DNA of 64,000 nt, taken from Batkoa obscura. Lineage: Eukaryota > Entomophthoromycota > Entomophthoromycetes > Entomophthorales > Batkoaceae. Under the pieces are notes generated by a model. It was not told the DNA's origin. It saw only the letters and a list, made by a program, of their open reading frames with translations, and ran no database searches. Both the position numbers and the translations under genes were made by a program. Location of the stretch: the NCBI GenBank assembly GCA_030770535.1, contig JASVEC010000012.1, positions 1,293,306-1,357,305 on the forward strand, read 5' to 3'. The number at the start of each line of letters is the position of its first letter. Position 1 is the first letter of the stretch. Below, in pieces: positions 25,752 through 37,592 of the stretch.

Positions 25752-27180
25752 ATGGATGTCCAAACAGCATTAAATGTTTCTCTAAATGTGATATCTTCAG
25801 TTGCTAGTATAATAGTAATTGCAATGATAGTATTTATAAGTATCTATGATCGTCGTTTAATGGATCGTGTCTCTTTAAGATTTACTTTAGCCATCTCAAT
25901 TGTTGATTTATTAAAAGCAGTATTAATTTTAATATATATATTTATTGACGCCCCTGGAGCCGCATGTGTGGCAGTGGCCTATTTAATACCTGGGTTTACA
26001 TTATTATATATGTTTTTAACAATATGTATAGCCTTAAACTTACAACTTACGTTTGTCAATGGCTTAAGATTTAATAGCAAATGGGAAAGGTGGTATTGGG
26101 GTGTTTCGATAATTGGTGCATTTGGTATAATGGCAGTGCCATTAGCCACGAATCAATTGGGTTTTGATGAAGATTCTCAATTCTGTTATTATAAAAACTC
26201 CAACTCAACTACTGGACAAATATTCCAATGGGCCACATACCATAGCTGGATATTAGTTGGGTGCTTTTATTGTACGCTAATTGTTATTTTAACCATTTTT
26301 CATTTAAACCGTAAAGTTACAATCATAAATCGTATATGTGAACCAGAATATTATACAGATGAAAAAGGGAAAAGGGTCAATATTAATGATAAAGTACAAA
26401 GAAATTTAAAAAGATTAATAAGAAGAATGTAATATTAAATTAAACTTTTATTTACGATATATTAATGAAATATATAGTTCATTATACTGCCTTATCCCTA
26501 TTGTAACTCAAATTGGATTTGTTGCTTCTCAAATTGACGCTTATTACAATCCAACCAATCCAAATGTAGCTTTAGCGTGGTGGTCTTTTGTTGGAACTGG
26601 TAATTTAAAATGACAGCACAAAATATATTAAATTTTAATTACTATTAATTTAGATTTGCCAGGGCTATTAAATCTTTTTGCATTTTTATTAGATCCTTCT
26701 TTGTACGCTGCTATAAAATCAATAAGGAACATACGTACAACACAAGCAAGTATGACATTGCACGAAGAAAATATAGCCTTTGAGTTAAACACACCTAAGC
26801 GTTCATCTTCTTTGAACGTTAAGAATGACCTACCTGCTCCCCCTGTTCCACAAAAAGATGACCATAGCAGCCATAGTAATAGAGAAAACCAAGAAGCTAG
26901 AGCAACGTTGCATACTATTCCAGAAATTGATATTAGTTTAGGAGAAATAAGCTATGAGCCAGCATTTGATAATAGCTTTCAATCCACAGTTTTTCCTATA
27001 ACACCTAATACAGTCACTTCATCTACTCCTCTTTCAGATGACAGGTGGTTACACGCACCTAATGGTCGTCCCAGCATTTCTAGTGCAGAAGATGTAGACG
27101 TGGTAGAAAGTGCAGAATCTGATATCTTCCATGAAACCGATTCAGTAATTACATTAGATCACTTCCTTAGAGGACTTTAA
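25752..27180 (+). CDS. Seven-transmembrane receptor, Git3/cAR-like GPCR (1)
   Basis: Three exons (25752-26428, 26478-26599, 26654-27180) give 441 aa. Hydrophobic helices are visible at residues ~10-32, 45-65, 73-95, 112-132, 160-182, and two more after the first splice junctions (IPIVTQIGFVAS; PGLLNLFAFLLDPSLYAAI). The family features are DRVSLRFTLAIS after helix 1 and the LLDPSLYA motif ending helix 7. The third intracellular loop has EKGKRVNINDKVQ and many basic residues. A Ser/Thr/Pro-rich cytoplasmic tail of ~140 residues follows. It belongs with fungal Git3/cAMP-receptor-like GPCRs. Ligand is unknown. Intron positions are shared with the second receptor at 42674. Confidence 0.85.
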
Positions 27181-27733
27181 ATACATAATGCGTTTGCTTT
27201 ATATTTTTGTTAAAGTTAAATAAAAAATACTAACAATAATTTTTAAAATAAGCTGACTTTGTTTTCAATGCAAATTTAAATATAATTGAGAGTAAAATTA
27301 GATAGCTCAAAAAAAACTTAGAATTGTTAATTTGAAAATAAAGTTCGTATATATATTTCTATTTTATATACTAAAGCAATAACAGTGTTGCTTTTTATAG
27401 CCATATTAACGACATTAATTTAAGAGATTAAGTGGATATTACAATTTAAAGCTTTTCAAAAGTAATTACACTTTTAAAAATTTCATAGTGGTAAAGTTAT
27501 GATTATAATTGAAATTCTTCAAATGCATTAATAAACAAGATTATCTGGTAGTAGCATGATAATTTTAAGCTGATAATAAATAAGAATAGTTTACATTAAA
27601 AGTGTTTGCTTAAAATTATGATTTTACTTTTATTTTTATTAATATAATTTTATATTAATACGAGGTAATAAAAATCAGAGTTAAATTATTAAATAGGAAT
27701 TGGTACTATTATATAAATACCAAGGTTCAAGTA
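27181..27733. other. Intergenic, 553 bp
   Basis: Between a plus-strand and a minus-strand gene that converge. No element recognised. Confidence 0.6.
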
Positions 27734-28544
27734 TTAATCTAGAATACAATTGTAGTTATAAGCTAAAGGATTTAATATTAAACTTACGCTTTCAACAAAT
27801 TTACATTTGTTAATATAACACTTGGTTCCTTCGGCTTGAGTAACGGTTTGACTAATATAAACGTTAGTTTGAATTTATTAAATCTGAAAAACTCACCATT
27901 GATCATTCAATTTGTTAGCTACACAAATATCATTCAACTTTAAAATTGATTTACTTTCAGTACTATCGGAAAATGTTAATGAATTAAATAACATTCCATT
28001 GCTAGAGTTCACTCGATAAGTGTATGTACTTTGATTTGTTGGATCCACTTTTATATTTAATGAATTTACAGTTTCAGTTAAATTGAGATCAAAAGATACG
28101 CTAAATGCATAAAGATTAGTACTATATATATTAGTTGTATTAAATTACGCTAAGCCAAACCCATTACATTTGATATTGGCAATTGAGAAATGGCCCATAG
28201 TAGGAAGAATAGGTGCAAAAGTCTGGGGACAAGGCACCCCTTTTGGGCAATAGAAATTTTTATATAAATAATAGTTTCCACTCCCGTCAAATTGTAAGGC
28301 GCTAAAATAATTAGATAATACTATCTTGGAGTTCTATTATTTTTATAAGTATGATTCAAGAATTGAAAACTATTTGAATTACTTTATTATCTTCTTTATA
28401 AATCCCAACTAAATTTTTACTGATACTATCTGAAGTTGGGCAAAATGGCTTTAATAAGGTGCTTGAATCATAAAGATGGTTGCTAATTGAGCTTGCAATT
28501 ATAATATTAAACAAAAATAATACTGAAGTAGTGAATTGAATCAT
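27734..28544 (-). CDS. Secreted cysteine-containing protein, first intron unresolved
   Basis: Unknown secreted protein. The first exon from the ATG at 28544 codes for a clear signal peptide (MIQFTTSVLFLFNIIIASSIS) and then SNHLYDSSTLLKPFCPTS. Three later exons join well: one with LQFDGSGNYYLYKNFYCPKG, the next ending at a GTGAGT donor near 27897, and a last one with CYINKCKF ending at the TAA at 27734-27736. Cys residues are spread through all exons. I could not find a GT-AG intron that links exon 1 to exon 2 in frame: the available donors leave phase 0, and the second exon needs phase 2. The gene may use an unusual splice site, have another small exon, or be recently broken. Confidence 0.5.
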
Positions 28545-28807
28545 TCTGAATACAATAAAAATCTTTTGTTATAAATTTTGAATGTATTATATACTTTTAA
28601 ATAGTTGATTGCTTATGCTAATCTGCTTGTCTTAAAAATTTATTTTGCTTTAAACAACAGCCCATATTCTGTACTTAAATTAGAAAATGATCACTAAATA
28701 AATGGTGTGTAATTTTTAATCTAGACGAAATTTTAAATTAATTAAACTTTAAGCTAATTTAAGCTAACCAATAAATAGAATAAAAATATTAAGTATTAAC
28801 AATATAT

Positions 28808-28907
28808 AGGGGTGTTTTTTTTGGCTTCATCACTTTTTCCATTTTTCAAGCGCTATTTGAGCGGAAAGATTGCTAATAAAAGTCCTAAACAAAAAAGTAC
28901 ATCCCCA
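28808..28907 (-). mobile_element. MITE copy c (100 bp)
   Basis: Starts AGGGGTG, ends ACATCCCCA, with TA on each side. It contains GGCTTCATCACTTTTTCC and AAGCGCTATTTGAGCGG, so it lies in the orientation opposite to copy b. Confidence 0.85.
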
Positions 28908-29165
28908 TATAATGATTACTAAAAATATTTAATATAATAATAACTTTATCTACATGTTTTTATTAAACTTATTGTATTAATATATTGCTAAACACCTTAG
29001 ATCTTCAGCCGATTAACTTTTAAAGTTTATCCTTAAAATTCAACTAGGGATATAATTTCGAAAAATTATTAGCCTCAAAAGTACCTTAAAGCTTTATAAT
29101 CAATAGGTAGGGTTGGTGTTTAAAAACAATACCTATATTTTTTTAGCTCTTTCTAATCATGATGA

Positions 29166-29196
29166 TAAAAGGATAAAAGGATAAAAGGATAAAAAT
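29166..29196 (+). repeat. Short tandem repeat (AAAAGGAT-type)
   Basis: Four tandem copies of a 7-base unit (GGATAAA). Too short to say more. Confidence 0.7.
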
Positions 29197-29867
29197 GGTA
29201 GTGTAAAAACCTTATTACAAAGTTAGGAGTCCACTTATTATATTCTTAACTTTGAGCATTTAAAAATATTAAAAGGATTTAAATTGTATGAGATTTCATG
29301 TAATAAATATAAAGATACTTGTCAATTTAAAGATAGATAAATGAATATGATAATAAATAAGTTGTTACTCTTTTTCAAAATATTTGCTAAACCAAAATTG
29401 TAATAACGATTCTAGTTAAGTAGAAAGGAAAATAAAAGAAAAGGGGCGAAGTTGATTATAACAAGAACTCTCGTGTAAAATTTTAAGGGTTATTGGAAAC
29501 AAATCTGAGAGCCAGAAAAGGGTCAGGAATAGGCCTTTAGGTTATCTAAAAGTGACAAGGTTTCTTTTATAAAGAAATTCAAATTAAGAGTTAAGTTGTA
29601 TTTAAACTATTAGTCATGATAGTAAAAATGTCTTAAAAAAATTTAACATAGTATATAAATTTATCTAGTTTTTATATATAGTCTTCAAGTAAATTTAAAC
29701 ATTGAGTAATCTTTAAAAACAAATTGATAAAAAAAATCATAAATTGCATGTTTTTATTATAAAATCTTTGATTTTATATTCATTGATTTGGTATTATTGT
29801 TGCAGCTATTGTAAATAAAAATGAAAATTAAATGATGCAAACTTTGAATAAGTTATAATGAACCCAC

Positions 29868-30539
29868 TTATTTTAATTGTGATATGTCAGTCATACCTTC
29901 CCAGTTATCGCATTTCCCGGAGGAAGAATTAGGTTGATAACAATCAAAATTTTGGGATTTATAATCAATAACCCAGCATTTAGGGCATCCTTTATCTCCA
30001 AAACTACAAACATTTTTAACTACTCCAGCAACAAAACATGATTTTCCTTTAAAATAGTCTGCATTTTGTGGAGGTAAGTCATTTCCTTTATTAATCATTT
30101 CTCTGAATGGACATGCTTGGCTTGCTTTTGAATAATCAAAGCATGAGTAACCATATGATTCCTTTTTCCAACACCTTGGACAAAACCCTTTACATGGCAT
30201 ATGTTGCATCCCTCCTACAAAGCATGTGTCTGAGTCATTGCTTAAGTTAGTTAATAGTGGTTTTGTTATTTGATTATCGGCATTTTCCTGAATTGGATAT
30301 TTTGATTTTACATTTACTCTTGGTTCTTCCTTTAATTGACTGCCACCATTTAACTTGACTTCCCCATTGTCATTAATTTGAATCGGTACCCCCTGTTTTT
30401 GGATAAAACCAAGCTCCTGTTGATCTAAACTTATTTTAGATAAATCCCCGGATTTCAACTTATTCAATAAGTCCTCTTTAGTGATTGAATATATATTACT
30501 TATCAAAAATAATAAAATAAAGTTCAACTTCATTATCAA
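29868..30539 (-). CDS. Secreted protein with two cysteine-rich CFVxG...CPxCW repeats
   Basis: Single exon of 223 aa, or 221 from the second Met at 30533, which starts a clean signal peptide (MKLNFILLFLISNIYS). A charged, Cys-free pro-region of ~100 residues follows. The C-terminal half is two tandem modules of about 45 residues. The first runs CFVGGMQHMPC, FCPRCW, SCFDY, ACPF; the second runs CFVAGVVKNVC, GCPKCW, DCYQP, KCDNW. Each has six Cys with the same spacing pattern, so three disulfides per module or metal binding are both possible. I do not recognise the family. A secreted effector-like or cell-wall role is inference from the signal peptide and Cys content. The gene has no introns, unlike most neighbours. 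Confidence 0.7.
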   Translation of the reverse strand: MIMKLNFILLFLISNIYSITKEDLLNKLKSGDLSKISLDQQELGFIQKQGVPIQINDNGEVKLNGGSQLKEEPRVNVKSKYPIQENADNQITKPLLTNLSNDSDTCFVGGMQHMPCKGFCPRCWKKESYGYSCFDYSKASQACPFREMINKGNDLPPQNADYFKGKSCFVAGVVKNVCSFGDKGCPKCWVIDYKSQNFDCYQPNSSSGKCDNWEGMTDISQLK

Positions 30540-32066
30540 ATATTTATTGGTTGTTAATTAATTTGCCTACTTTGTTTATATATATATGCCATCGTTTTAT
30601 TAATTTTCTGACTTTAAAGGTACCCTAGCTTGTTATATTTTTAAGTGGATTTTAATAATTATAATATTTGATTTAATTATAAAATTTTAATAAACAATAT
30701 AGTAGTTTTAACACATAATATAATTAAATTTAGTTTTCCTCTCCTTCTTTTATTAACTTTTATGCAAATAAAATTTTTATTCACTATTGGTAGTACTTTT
30801 TATAGTTAAGAATTTGAATATCTATATTATTAGATTTATGGAAACCTTATACGTTTTTCCTAACATTTTGTTATTGTATTTTTCTTCCTTTTATTAATAC
30901 TTTGGACCTTTATCGTTGATACAAGTTGAACTAAGGCAAACCATCAACTTTAGAGGCCAGCTAGTTTATAAAAAAATCAAGAACCCCTTTTTTCCCAACT
31001 CATAAGCTTGTATCAATTAAATAAAACACTTGACGCCTTGTGCTTCAAGATCCAAAAATTCTAAAGCTCAAAAAGTGAATTAGTTCTCAAGAGACAACCT
31101 ATTTTTTTTAATAGGATGGTGTTTATCAAATAAATATAAATATTTCAGTAAAAATGCTTTAAGCACAATTTTTGTTAAAAAAGCTGCAAACATTCCTAAA
31201 AACTTTTTGCATATTCACATTTTTATTAATATTCCATATAGTGTTAGCGTTTCACTTTGATGATATTGGTACTTCCCCATAAAGTTGCCACATATTTTAT
31301 TGTCTTCCATGAGAACTATGTATAAAATTGTCTTTAACATTACCTTTAGATGATTTACTGAAATATCAAATTCTTATTCAAACCAATTATAGTCGAGTTA
31401 AAATATTTTTCAGTAAATTTGATGGGCAAAAATATTATAAAAAAACTCGTACATTTTTATCAATCATCATTGGTTAAAAACATTTAAGAAAATTTCATAA
31501 AAAATAAAAATTTAGAAAACTTTTTTAACCAAGATGCAAACAAACAAAAAGGATAAAAAGAGCGAAAAGGAAAGGATAGAAGAGGAATTAAATGAACTAA
31601 AGCCAGTACAGAAGGTCTATATTAAGAAAACATCCTCCAACCTACTCTTTTTATCCAATAAGAATGAAGTTATAGATACTTTGCTAAAGAAAGAGGAGCA
31701 TAAAGAAGAAATTTCCAAAAAAAATGAATAAATATTTACCAACATGTTTTAGTTATTTATTTTAATATTATTGTTTTTATTATTTGATGATTTAAACTTT
31801 TGTAATATTTAATAAATATTATTAATGTAGTTTACAATTTAACCTTTAGTTGTGTAGAATTAGTAGATTAGAGTTAGTAAATTCGAATTTTGCATTGAAA
31901 AAGAGGAAAAAGAGGAGTTTATCATACTTAGATTTTAAGAAGCATGAATCATTTATAAAATGGTTTAAATAAAACGTGCTTCAAATAAAATTTAAGTTAA
32001 AAGCAAATTTATTTTATTCACTTTTTACTACTATTTACCACTATTCTTAATACTCTTAATTACAAA
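30540..32066. other. Divergent intergenic region, 1.5 kb
   Basis: Between two divergent secreted-protein genes, with the small ORF at 31534 in its right half. I see no repeats or RNA genes. Confidence 0.5.
31534..31731 (+). CDS. Small charged hypothetical protein (65 aa), tentative
   Basis: An intron-free frame with an A-rich leader before its ATG (AACCAAGATG). The product is highly charged (KKDKKSEKERIEEELNEL...), predicted helical, with a YIKKTSSNLLFLSNK stretch in the middle. No signal peptide or known domain. The composition is richer in Lys and Glu codons than the random AT background, which favours a real gene slightly. It could be chance. Confidence 0.35.
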   Translation: MQTNKKDKKSEKERIEEELNELKPVQKVYIKKTSSNLLFLSNKNEVIDTLLKKEEHKEEISKKNE

Positions 32067-33221
32067 ATGTTACAGCTTTTAATCTTTTATTTAATAAACA
32101 GTTCGGTTTCCCGTATTCCTTATCAACTAGAAAATGGCTACTTACCTGGACATTACCAATATAACCACAAGACTACTAAGCACTTCAAATATAATAATAA
32201 AATGGATTATGAATTAGTCTTTGAAGATAACTTTGAAGTGTTAGACTTGGAAAGATGGAGACATGAAATAACTATGGGTGGCGGAGGGAACTGGGAATTC
32301 CAATTTTATTATAATAACAGATCTTCATCATACATTAAAGACAATAATTTACACATAAAGCCAGTCCTTACCACAGATTATTTAGGTATAAGTGACGAAG
32401 AGCTAATAAATAATGGAAACCTCGATTTATGGGGTAATACCCCTAATTTTCAATGTACAGCCAATGCGTTTTATGGGTGTCAACGTAGTAGCAATGGTAA
32501 CAACATTATCAATCCAATAATGTCCACACAACTAAGATCCCATCAATCGTTTAATTTCAAATATGGCAAAGTTGAAGTAATGGCAAAGCTACCAAAGGGT
32601 GATTGGTTGTGGCCTGCAATATGGTTATTACCAACACATCATGCTTATGGTGGTTGGCCAGCCTCTGGAGAAATTGACATAATGGAATCACGGGGCAACG
32701 GTAAAGGGTATCCACACGGTGGCGTTGATACTGTTGCATCTACATTACATTGGGGACCAGATTGGAAAAATAATCAGTACAATTTAACAACTAAAAGTTA
32801 TAAATTAAAAGATGGAACATTTAATGATAAATTTCATAAATATTCATTGGAATGGGGGCCAACATATATTAGAACATACGTTGATGACACGATTGAACTA
32901 TTAAATTTGGATTTGACAAATACCTCATTTTGGGAGATGGGAAATTTTGATCAAAAGAATTTATTTAATCCTTGGAAAAATGCACCAAACAACGCGCCAT
33001 TCGATCAAAAATATTATCTAATATTTAATCTAGCAGTAGGAGGTACAAACTCATATTTCCCAGACGATGATAACAAACCGTGGAAAAACTCTAGCCCAAC
33101 TGCAGCAAAAGATTTTTTAGTGAATAAATCTAAATGGTATAAAACGTGGAAAGATGAGCATGGTAATGATGAACAATCCGCTTTTGTAATTGATTATGTT
33201 AAAGTTTATACATTAAAATAA
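32067..33221 (+). CDS. Secreted GH16 family glycosidase (beta-1,3-glucanase-like)
   Basis: Single exon, 384 aa. Residues 1-16 form a signal peptide (MLQLLIFYLINSSVS). The GH16 jelly-roll begins near residue 46 with YELVFEDNFEVLDLERW. The catalytic motif is GEIDIMES, with nucleophile Glu202, Asp204 and acid/base Glu207. WPAIWLLP and GGWPASGEID are diagnostic of the beta-1,3-glucanase/GNBP branch. Later blocks include HKYSLEWGPTYIRTYVD, YLIFNLAVGG and FVIDYVKVYTL at the C terminus. The catalytic residues are present, so this is an enzyme, not one of the inactive recognition proteins. Likely substrate is cell-wall beta-1,3-glucan, self or of a host or competitor. There is no GPI signal. It lacks introns. 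Confidence 0.93.
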   Translation: MLQLLIFYLINSSVSRIPYQLENGYLPGHYQYNHKTTKHFKYNNKMDYELVFEDNFEVLDLERWRHEITMGGGGNWEFQFYYNNRSSSYIKDNNLHIKPVLTTDYLGISDEELINNGNLDLWGNTPNFQCTANAFYGCQRSSNGNNIINPIMSTQLRSHQSFNFKYGKVEVMAKLPKGDWLWPAIWLLPTHHAYGGWPASGEIDIMESRGNGKGYPHGGVDTVASTLHWGPDWKNNQYNLTTKSYKLKDGTFNDKFHKYSLEWGPTYIRTYVDDTIELLNLDLTNTSFWEMGNFDQKNLFNPWKNAPNNAPFDQKYYLIFNLAVGGTNSYFPDDDNKPWKNSSPTAAKDFLVNKSKWYKTWKDEHGNDEQSAFVIDYVKVYTLK

Positions 33222-33804
33222 ATGAGTGAATTTTTTATTATAAATTTAATAGTAGAACAATTATCCCTTGAACATTTACATTATCAGGTTTATATTAAGA
33301 ATTTAGTAATTTTGCTTGGCTTTTATGTTTGAGGTACATCATGTTTAGTAACATTTTTCATTAAAAAATATATTTCTGCCCAAAAAAACTTAAAAATGTT
33401 CTAACTTTGCAATGGTATAAGCTAAATAATGAGCCAAAGAATACAGAAAATATTACTCTGTAGTGTTTTCATTGAATTTGATCAAATTCTTTACATTTTT
33501 TAACATAATATAGTCAGGAATTAAAACACTATTGATTATTAAATATAAAGTTTAAATATCTTGACTTAAAGCACCCACATTTTAAGATCAAATAGATATT
33601 TCTGTTTGGCTATAAAATATAAATGGAAACATTGCTAGCAAAGGAACACTTTTAATTATAAATTCCCCATAAACAATCAATACTCAAATACACCAAGTAA
33701 CTTGGCCAATAAGAGCACAACAGTAATTTCTTAGCCTTGGCATCTCAGCTTAGGAAAATAGGACTATAAAATGCTAAGAAAACGAAATCAATGGTTCTGA
33801 AAAA
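33222..33804. other. Intergenic, 583 bp
   Basis: No element recognised. Confidence 0.6.
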
Positions 33805-34194
33805 ATGGATATTCATAGTTTTTCATTAAAAGCAGTACAAAATAATTTATATAACAAAGATTTAATAGACGGCAATTTACTAGAATCTTATATCAATAAT
33901 ATACATTCCATTTATTTTGAGGATTTATTTTCAAGTGACATTATTCAATTCATCTTTGATAATAACAGTAATAACAATGAAAATCAAATAGTCTATTATC
34001 TATTTATGTTAATTAAAGAAGTAATGGAATATTATTCAAAAAGGAAAGACGAGATATTAAACACATGTCAACTATTTAAAAACATTTCCAATCCAAGTTA
34101 CTATGAAGATTTGGATGCTAATAAAATTGATGCTTACTGTTGCACATTTTTAGAATCTTTATTGGGATGTCATAGGTTGCGTTTTAGTAATTAA
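33805..34194 (+). CDS. Hypothetical protein, 129 aa
   Basis: Intron-free frame starting AAAAAATGGAT, with a good A-rich leader. The product is acidic and helical-looking: MDIHSFSLKAVQNNLYNKD, an Asn-rich loop, then YYLFMLIKEVMEYYSKRK and YCCTFLESLLGCHRLRF. No signal peptide or transmembrane helix. I recognise no family. It resembles small F-box-like or helical adaptor proteins only in general composition. Its length and clean start support a real gene. Confidence 0.5.
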   Translation: MDIHSFSLKAVQNNLYNKDLIDGNLLESYINNIHSIYFEDLFSSDIIQFIFDNNSNNNENQIVYYLFMLIKEVMEYYSKRKDEILNTCQLFKNISNPSYYEDLDANKIDAYCCTFLESLLGCHRLRFSN

Positions 34195-34917
34195 AATGTA
34201 ATTCATGTAACTATTCAATGCGTCCGCTCAGTGAAGGTTTGGTTTATTGTTGAATCTCTTTCTTTATTTAATAAAAGAAATACATTTTTGTATTTATTAG
34301 CTCTGATAAAAATCAAGTTTAATATTTATCTAATATTTATTATTTTAATTAGATAAATAAACAGAGATAAATCAAATAGAATGTTAAAGTGGACTAAAAA
34401 ATAAGTGCTATACTCATATAAGATAAGATACTGATATATATAAATCAAACTTAGTAAATCACTTTGACTTGTTATAGAAAATCTACAGAAGGTATAAAAA
34501 TAGAAAGATAGTCAAACTGATTTTAGTATTATTTAACCTTTAAATTATTGATATATCGGTTAAAATAACAAGTGTTTTTTATATTGAAAATAAAATATAT
34601 TTTGATAAAATACATTTTAGTTTTAATTATTATGCTAATAAGAAATGTCATTAATCACAAAGGAATTTATATTGATATAAATGAGAATGAGATTACAAAA
34701 TCATTTAATAGTATATTTTTTTCATTAGGAATAGTTATTAGTTGGGATTTTTATAAATATCACTAAAAAGTTATCTGAAAATTGAAAATATTAGAACATT
34801 AATTTAGTCTGTAAAAGCTGTTATTCATACTTAAATTTAATATTAAATTAGAACAAATATTAAAAATTCAAGCAAATTTTTTATTTTTTAAAAATTAGAA
34901 ATAAAGTAAAATTAATT
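34195..34917. other. Intergenic, 723 bp
   Basis: Between convergent genes. A 64-codon frame at 34572-34766 has poor composition and no plausible start, so I do not call it. Confidence 0.6.
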
Positions 34918-35586
34918 TTAAAACCCGCAAGTTTCTTTCGAAGTACATCTTTTTACATACGCAATACATTCCTCAGGCGCCTTTTCTTCGATATCATCAG
35001 GATCACCACCACAAGCTTCATAAATTTCTTTTGATGAAGTATATGCACCGGCACCAAGCTGCCTGAATTCATAAAGTAGTTTTCCTGTCTCTTTTTCTAC
35101 AACAAAAGTGCCTCCTAATTGGAAACCATCCCCTTTAAGATCCCCAGAAATACCGGCTTTTTGGGCAGCTGCAATAGCAGCACGAGTTGCACCACTCATT
35201 AAATCCTTTAATCCAGCAGATACAGGTAGTTTTGGTAGATCAAGAGCTTTATGAACACTCCTTTCGTCATCTATCAAAATTTGCCAATCCCAATAACCAC
35301 CAGAAAGAAAATCACCCAAACCAACATCTTCAAAACCAACAGCAACCAATTTAATATTAAGCTCATCAAACTCATCTTTCAACTCTGATAAAATACGAGA
35401 TTCATAACGACATAATGGACAACCAAAACGACGTAAAACTTTTAATACGCAAGTTTGACGCTTCCATAGATCAGAAATAATTATTTGTCCACCTTTACTA
35501 TCTTTTACTTTAATACCTTCTAGAAATCCGGGTTTGCCCAAGCTAGATTTTGGTTTTTTATTCAACTTAAAAAAGGATTTGACCAT
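34918..35586 (-). CDS. PRXL2-type peroxiredoxin-like protein (AhpC/TSA-like fold)
   Basis: Single exon, 222 aa. The thioredoxin-like domain has strand TCVLKVLRRFGCPLCRYE, where Cys56 and Cys59 form the CPLC motif of the PRXL2/FAM213 family. Downstream are VAVGFEDVGLGDFLSGGYWDW and DDERSVHKAL, both family blocks, and GDGFQLGGTFVVEKE, LYEFRQLGAGAY near the C terminus. Family members include redox regulators and prostamide/prostaglandin F synthase; the fungal role is unknown. No signal peptide. The C-terminal tail ends CTSKETCGF, adding two more Cys. The gene has no introns and a less AT-rich composition than the spacers around it. Confidence 0.9.
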   Translation of the reverse strand: MVKSFFKLNKKPKSSLGKPGFLEGIKVKDSKGGQIIISDLWKRQTCVLKVLRRFGCPLCRYESRILSELKDEFDELNIKLVAVGFEDVGLGDFLSGGYWDWQILIDDERSVHKALDLPKLPVSAGLKDLMSGATRAAIAAAQKAGISGDLKGDGFQLGGTFVVEKETGKLLYEFRQLGAGAYTSSKEIYEACGGDPDDIEEKAPEECIAYVKRCTSKETCGF

Positions 35587-37082
35587 TGTTTATGTAATAT
35601 AGTAGATAAGGAATTATATCAAATAACTTAAAGAAGAAACATACATTATTGTGATATTTATATCTTCAAAAAGTTCATATAAATTATTATTTTAAAACAT
35701 TAATATTTATATAGCTTATTAGTTTGAATTACTATTTTTTAAAATTAATTTTTAATAAAATTTACTCAGCCATTTTTACATTTAATCGAAAGCTTTATCT
35801 TTATTTTACGATTTAAAGCACCTTGATTTTAATATGATGAAGATCTTTACTAGTATGAACCCTATTTGATTATCACGATTTGTCTCAGTTTTAACAAAAA
35901 CATCAAAATCTTATACTTGTAAGCAAGAGTGTTATAGTAAAAACTACTCCGATATTTTAAAAGTTGAGAGTAATAAATAGTTGTATTATTAACTACTACT
36001 TATATTGAATAAGAAAATCAACATAATAAATTATACAACATAATTTTGACTTAATTAGTCCTTAGATATTAATACTTTATAGCTATTTACATTATGTTTT
36101 TTACTTTTTGAAAGCTTACTAACTTGATTCTTATAGCAGTAAATTCATAAAACCTTGTTATGGTTAGAAGCAGAAATAAGTTTTAAATTAAATATATTGT
36201 TTTAAGCTGATAAATTTAAAATTAAATTTAAAATATTTTGGTTGTTTTACTCAGATTTTTATAAAATTTATTTGAGGCAATATAATTTTAATAAGTAATG
36301 TTTTTAACAAGCATACCTAAATTCTAATCTTGAAAACAATATCATATTTACTAAAATATTTTATACTATAAAAATTTTAGCTAAACTTCTTAGTATATCT
36401 ATTTGTAAATCAAATGCTATCATTGGGTGACTTTAAAGATAGCTAAGATTGATAGCAATTAATTTATATCTTTTCTATAGATGAGAGCATTAAATAGCCA
36501 TCTAACAATAGTTTTATCAAAAAATTAAGTCATTTGTAGCTGGAAATATTCAAATTTTCACAATTATTCTCAAACTAAACATTAATATTATTTCGGGATT
36601 ATATTGTCTTAGTTCAATTTCATAACAAAACCCAACATCCTTGTTCCAGATTGAAAAGTTTGTTTTAAAAAATATTTCGATTTTCCACGCCGCTATTTAT
36701 TTTAAATGATAATGTTTTTATTTCTAAACTTGAATGAATGACTATTGAAAAATTTTGCATTTTAAAAATCCGAAATGAAACAGTATCTTTGAAGTTCAAA
36801 TTTACCAGGACTGCTATAAGAATTCTATATAATCAGGGTCTATACCAACAGGTTTATAATAAGCACATTTCAATATAAAGTATTTTTGAAATCATAGTTT
36901 GAACTTTTGTTAATATTTACTTTCAAAACAAACTCGCTAAACATACATTATTATATTTGTTATCTTGTCATTTATACAAAAAGTTTGGTAATTTATGTAA
37001 ACAATTCAATTTTGTAATATTGTTATCGACAATAGTCTGGATATTATTATTAAATATTTTAAAAAATAGGAAATTGAGTAAA

Positions 37083-37220
37083 ATGAGGGTAACCAACTAT
37101 ATTTTGATTGTTGTTTTACAGCAATGGTTTATCTATGTTAAAGTTGATACTAAAGATGATTTAAAGAAACAGTATAAGCCAACATATTGTTTTTTTAAGC
37201 TAATTGATACTATACTATAA
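37083..37220 (+). CDS. Short frame with a signal-peptide-like start (tentative)
   Basis: 46 codons from the ATG at 37083. The start MRVTNYILIVVLQQWFIYV looks like a signal peptide and is followed by KVDTKDDLKKQYKP. The charged stretch recalls the segment after the signal peptide of the secreted protein at 29868. It may be a first exon or a relic. Support is weak. Confidence 0.25.
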   Translation: MRVTNYILIVVLQQWFIYVKVDTKDDLKKQYKPTYCFFKLIDTIL

Positions 37221-37592
37221 ACGATACAAGAAAAGGATAAAAGTGAGCAAAAGTAGATGCCGAATTAAAAGTATTCTAATTACTGCTGAAACGATGGATG
37301 TTTTCATCCTAAACTAGAACACATGAATGTTACATTTAATTTAAATAACTGAATACTAAAAGATCCTAGCAAAAAAAATTAATAGGTTGATGGAAATGTT
37401 ATTAACTTAAACAAATATTTAAAATAAAAGCTTTATTTTAACTTATTAAACATATCCGGTTTTACAACACTAAAAGCTTCACTTGTTAATTTTTTGGTAT
37501 TTAGTATTGTAACTTTTATTGATTTATTTAAGTTATTGTTTTTATTGTATACTTATAAAACCAAAGTTCATAAGGAAGTTTTAATTATAATA

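Larger units (their letters stand above)
28545..29867. other. Intergenic, 1.3 kb, with one MITE and a short tandem repeat
   Basis: Contains MITE copy c and four tandem 7-base AAAAGGAT-type units at about 29166-29196. Otherwise AT-rich without a visible gene. Confidence 0.6.

Noticed and set aside
34572-34766. 64-codon frame
   Set aside because: Random-looking AT-rich composition, no good start, no splice support.
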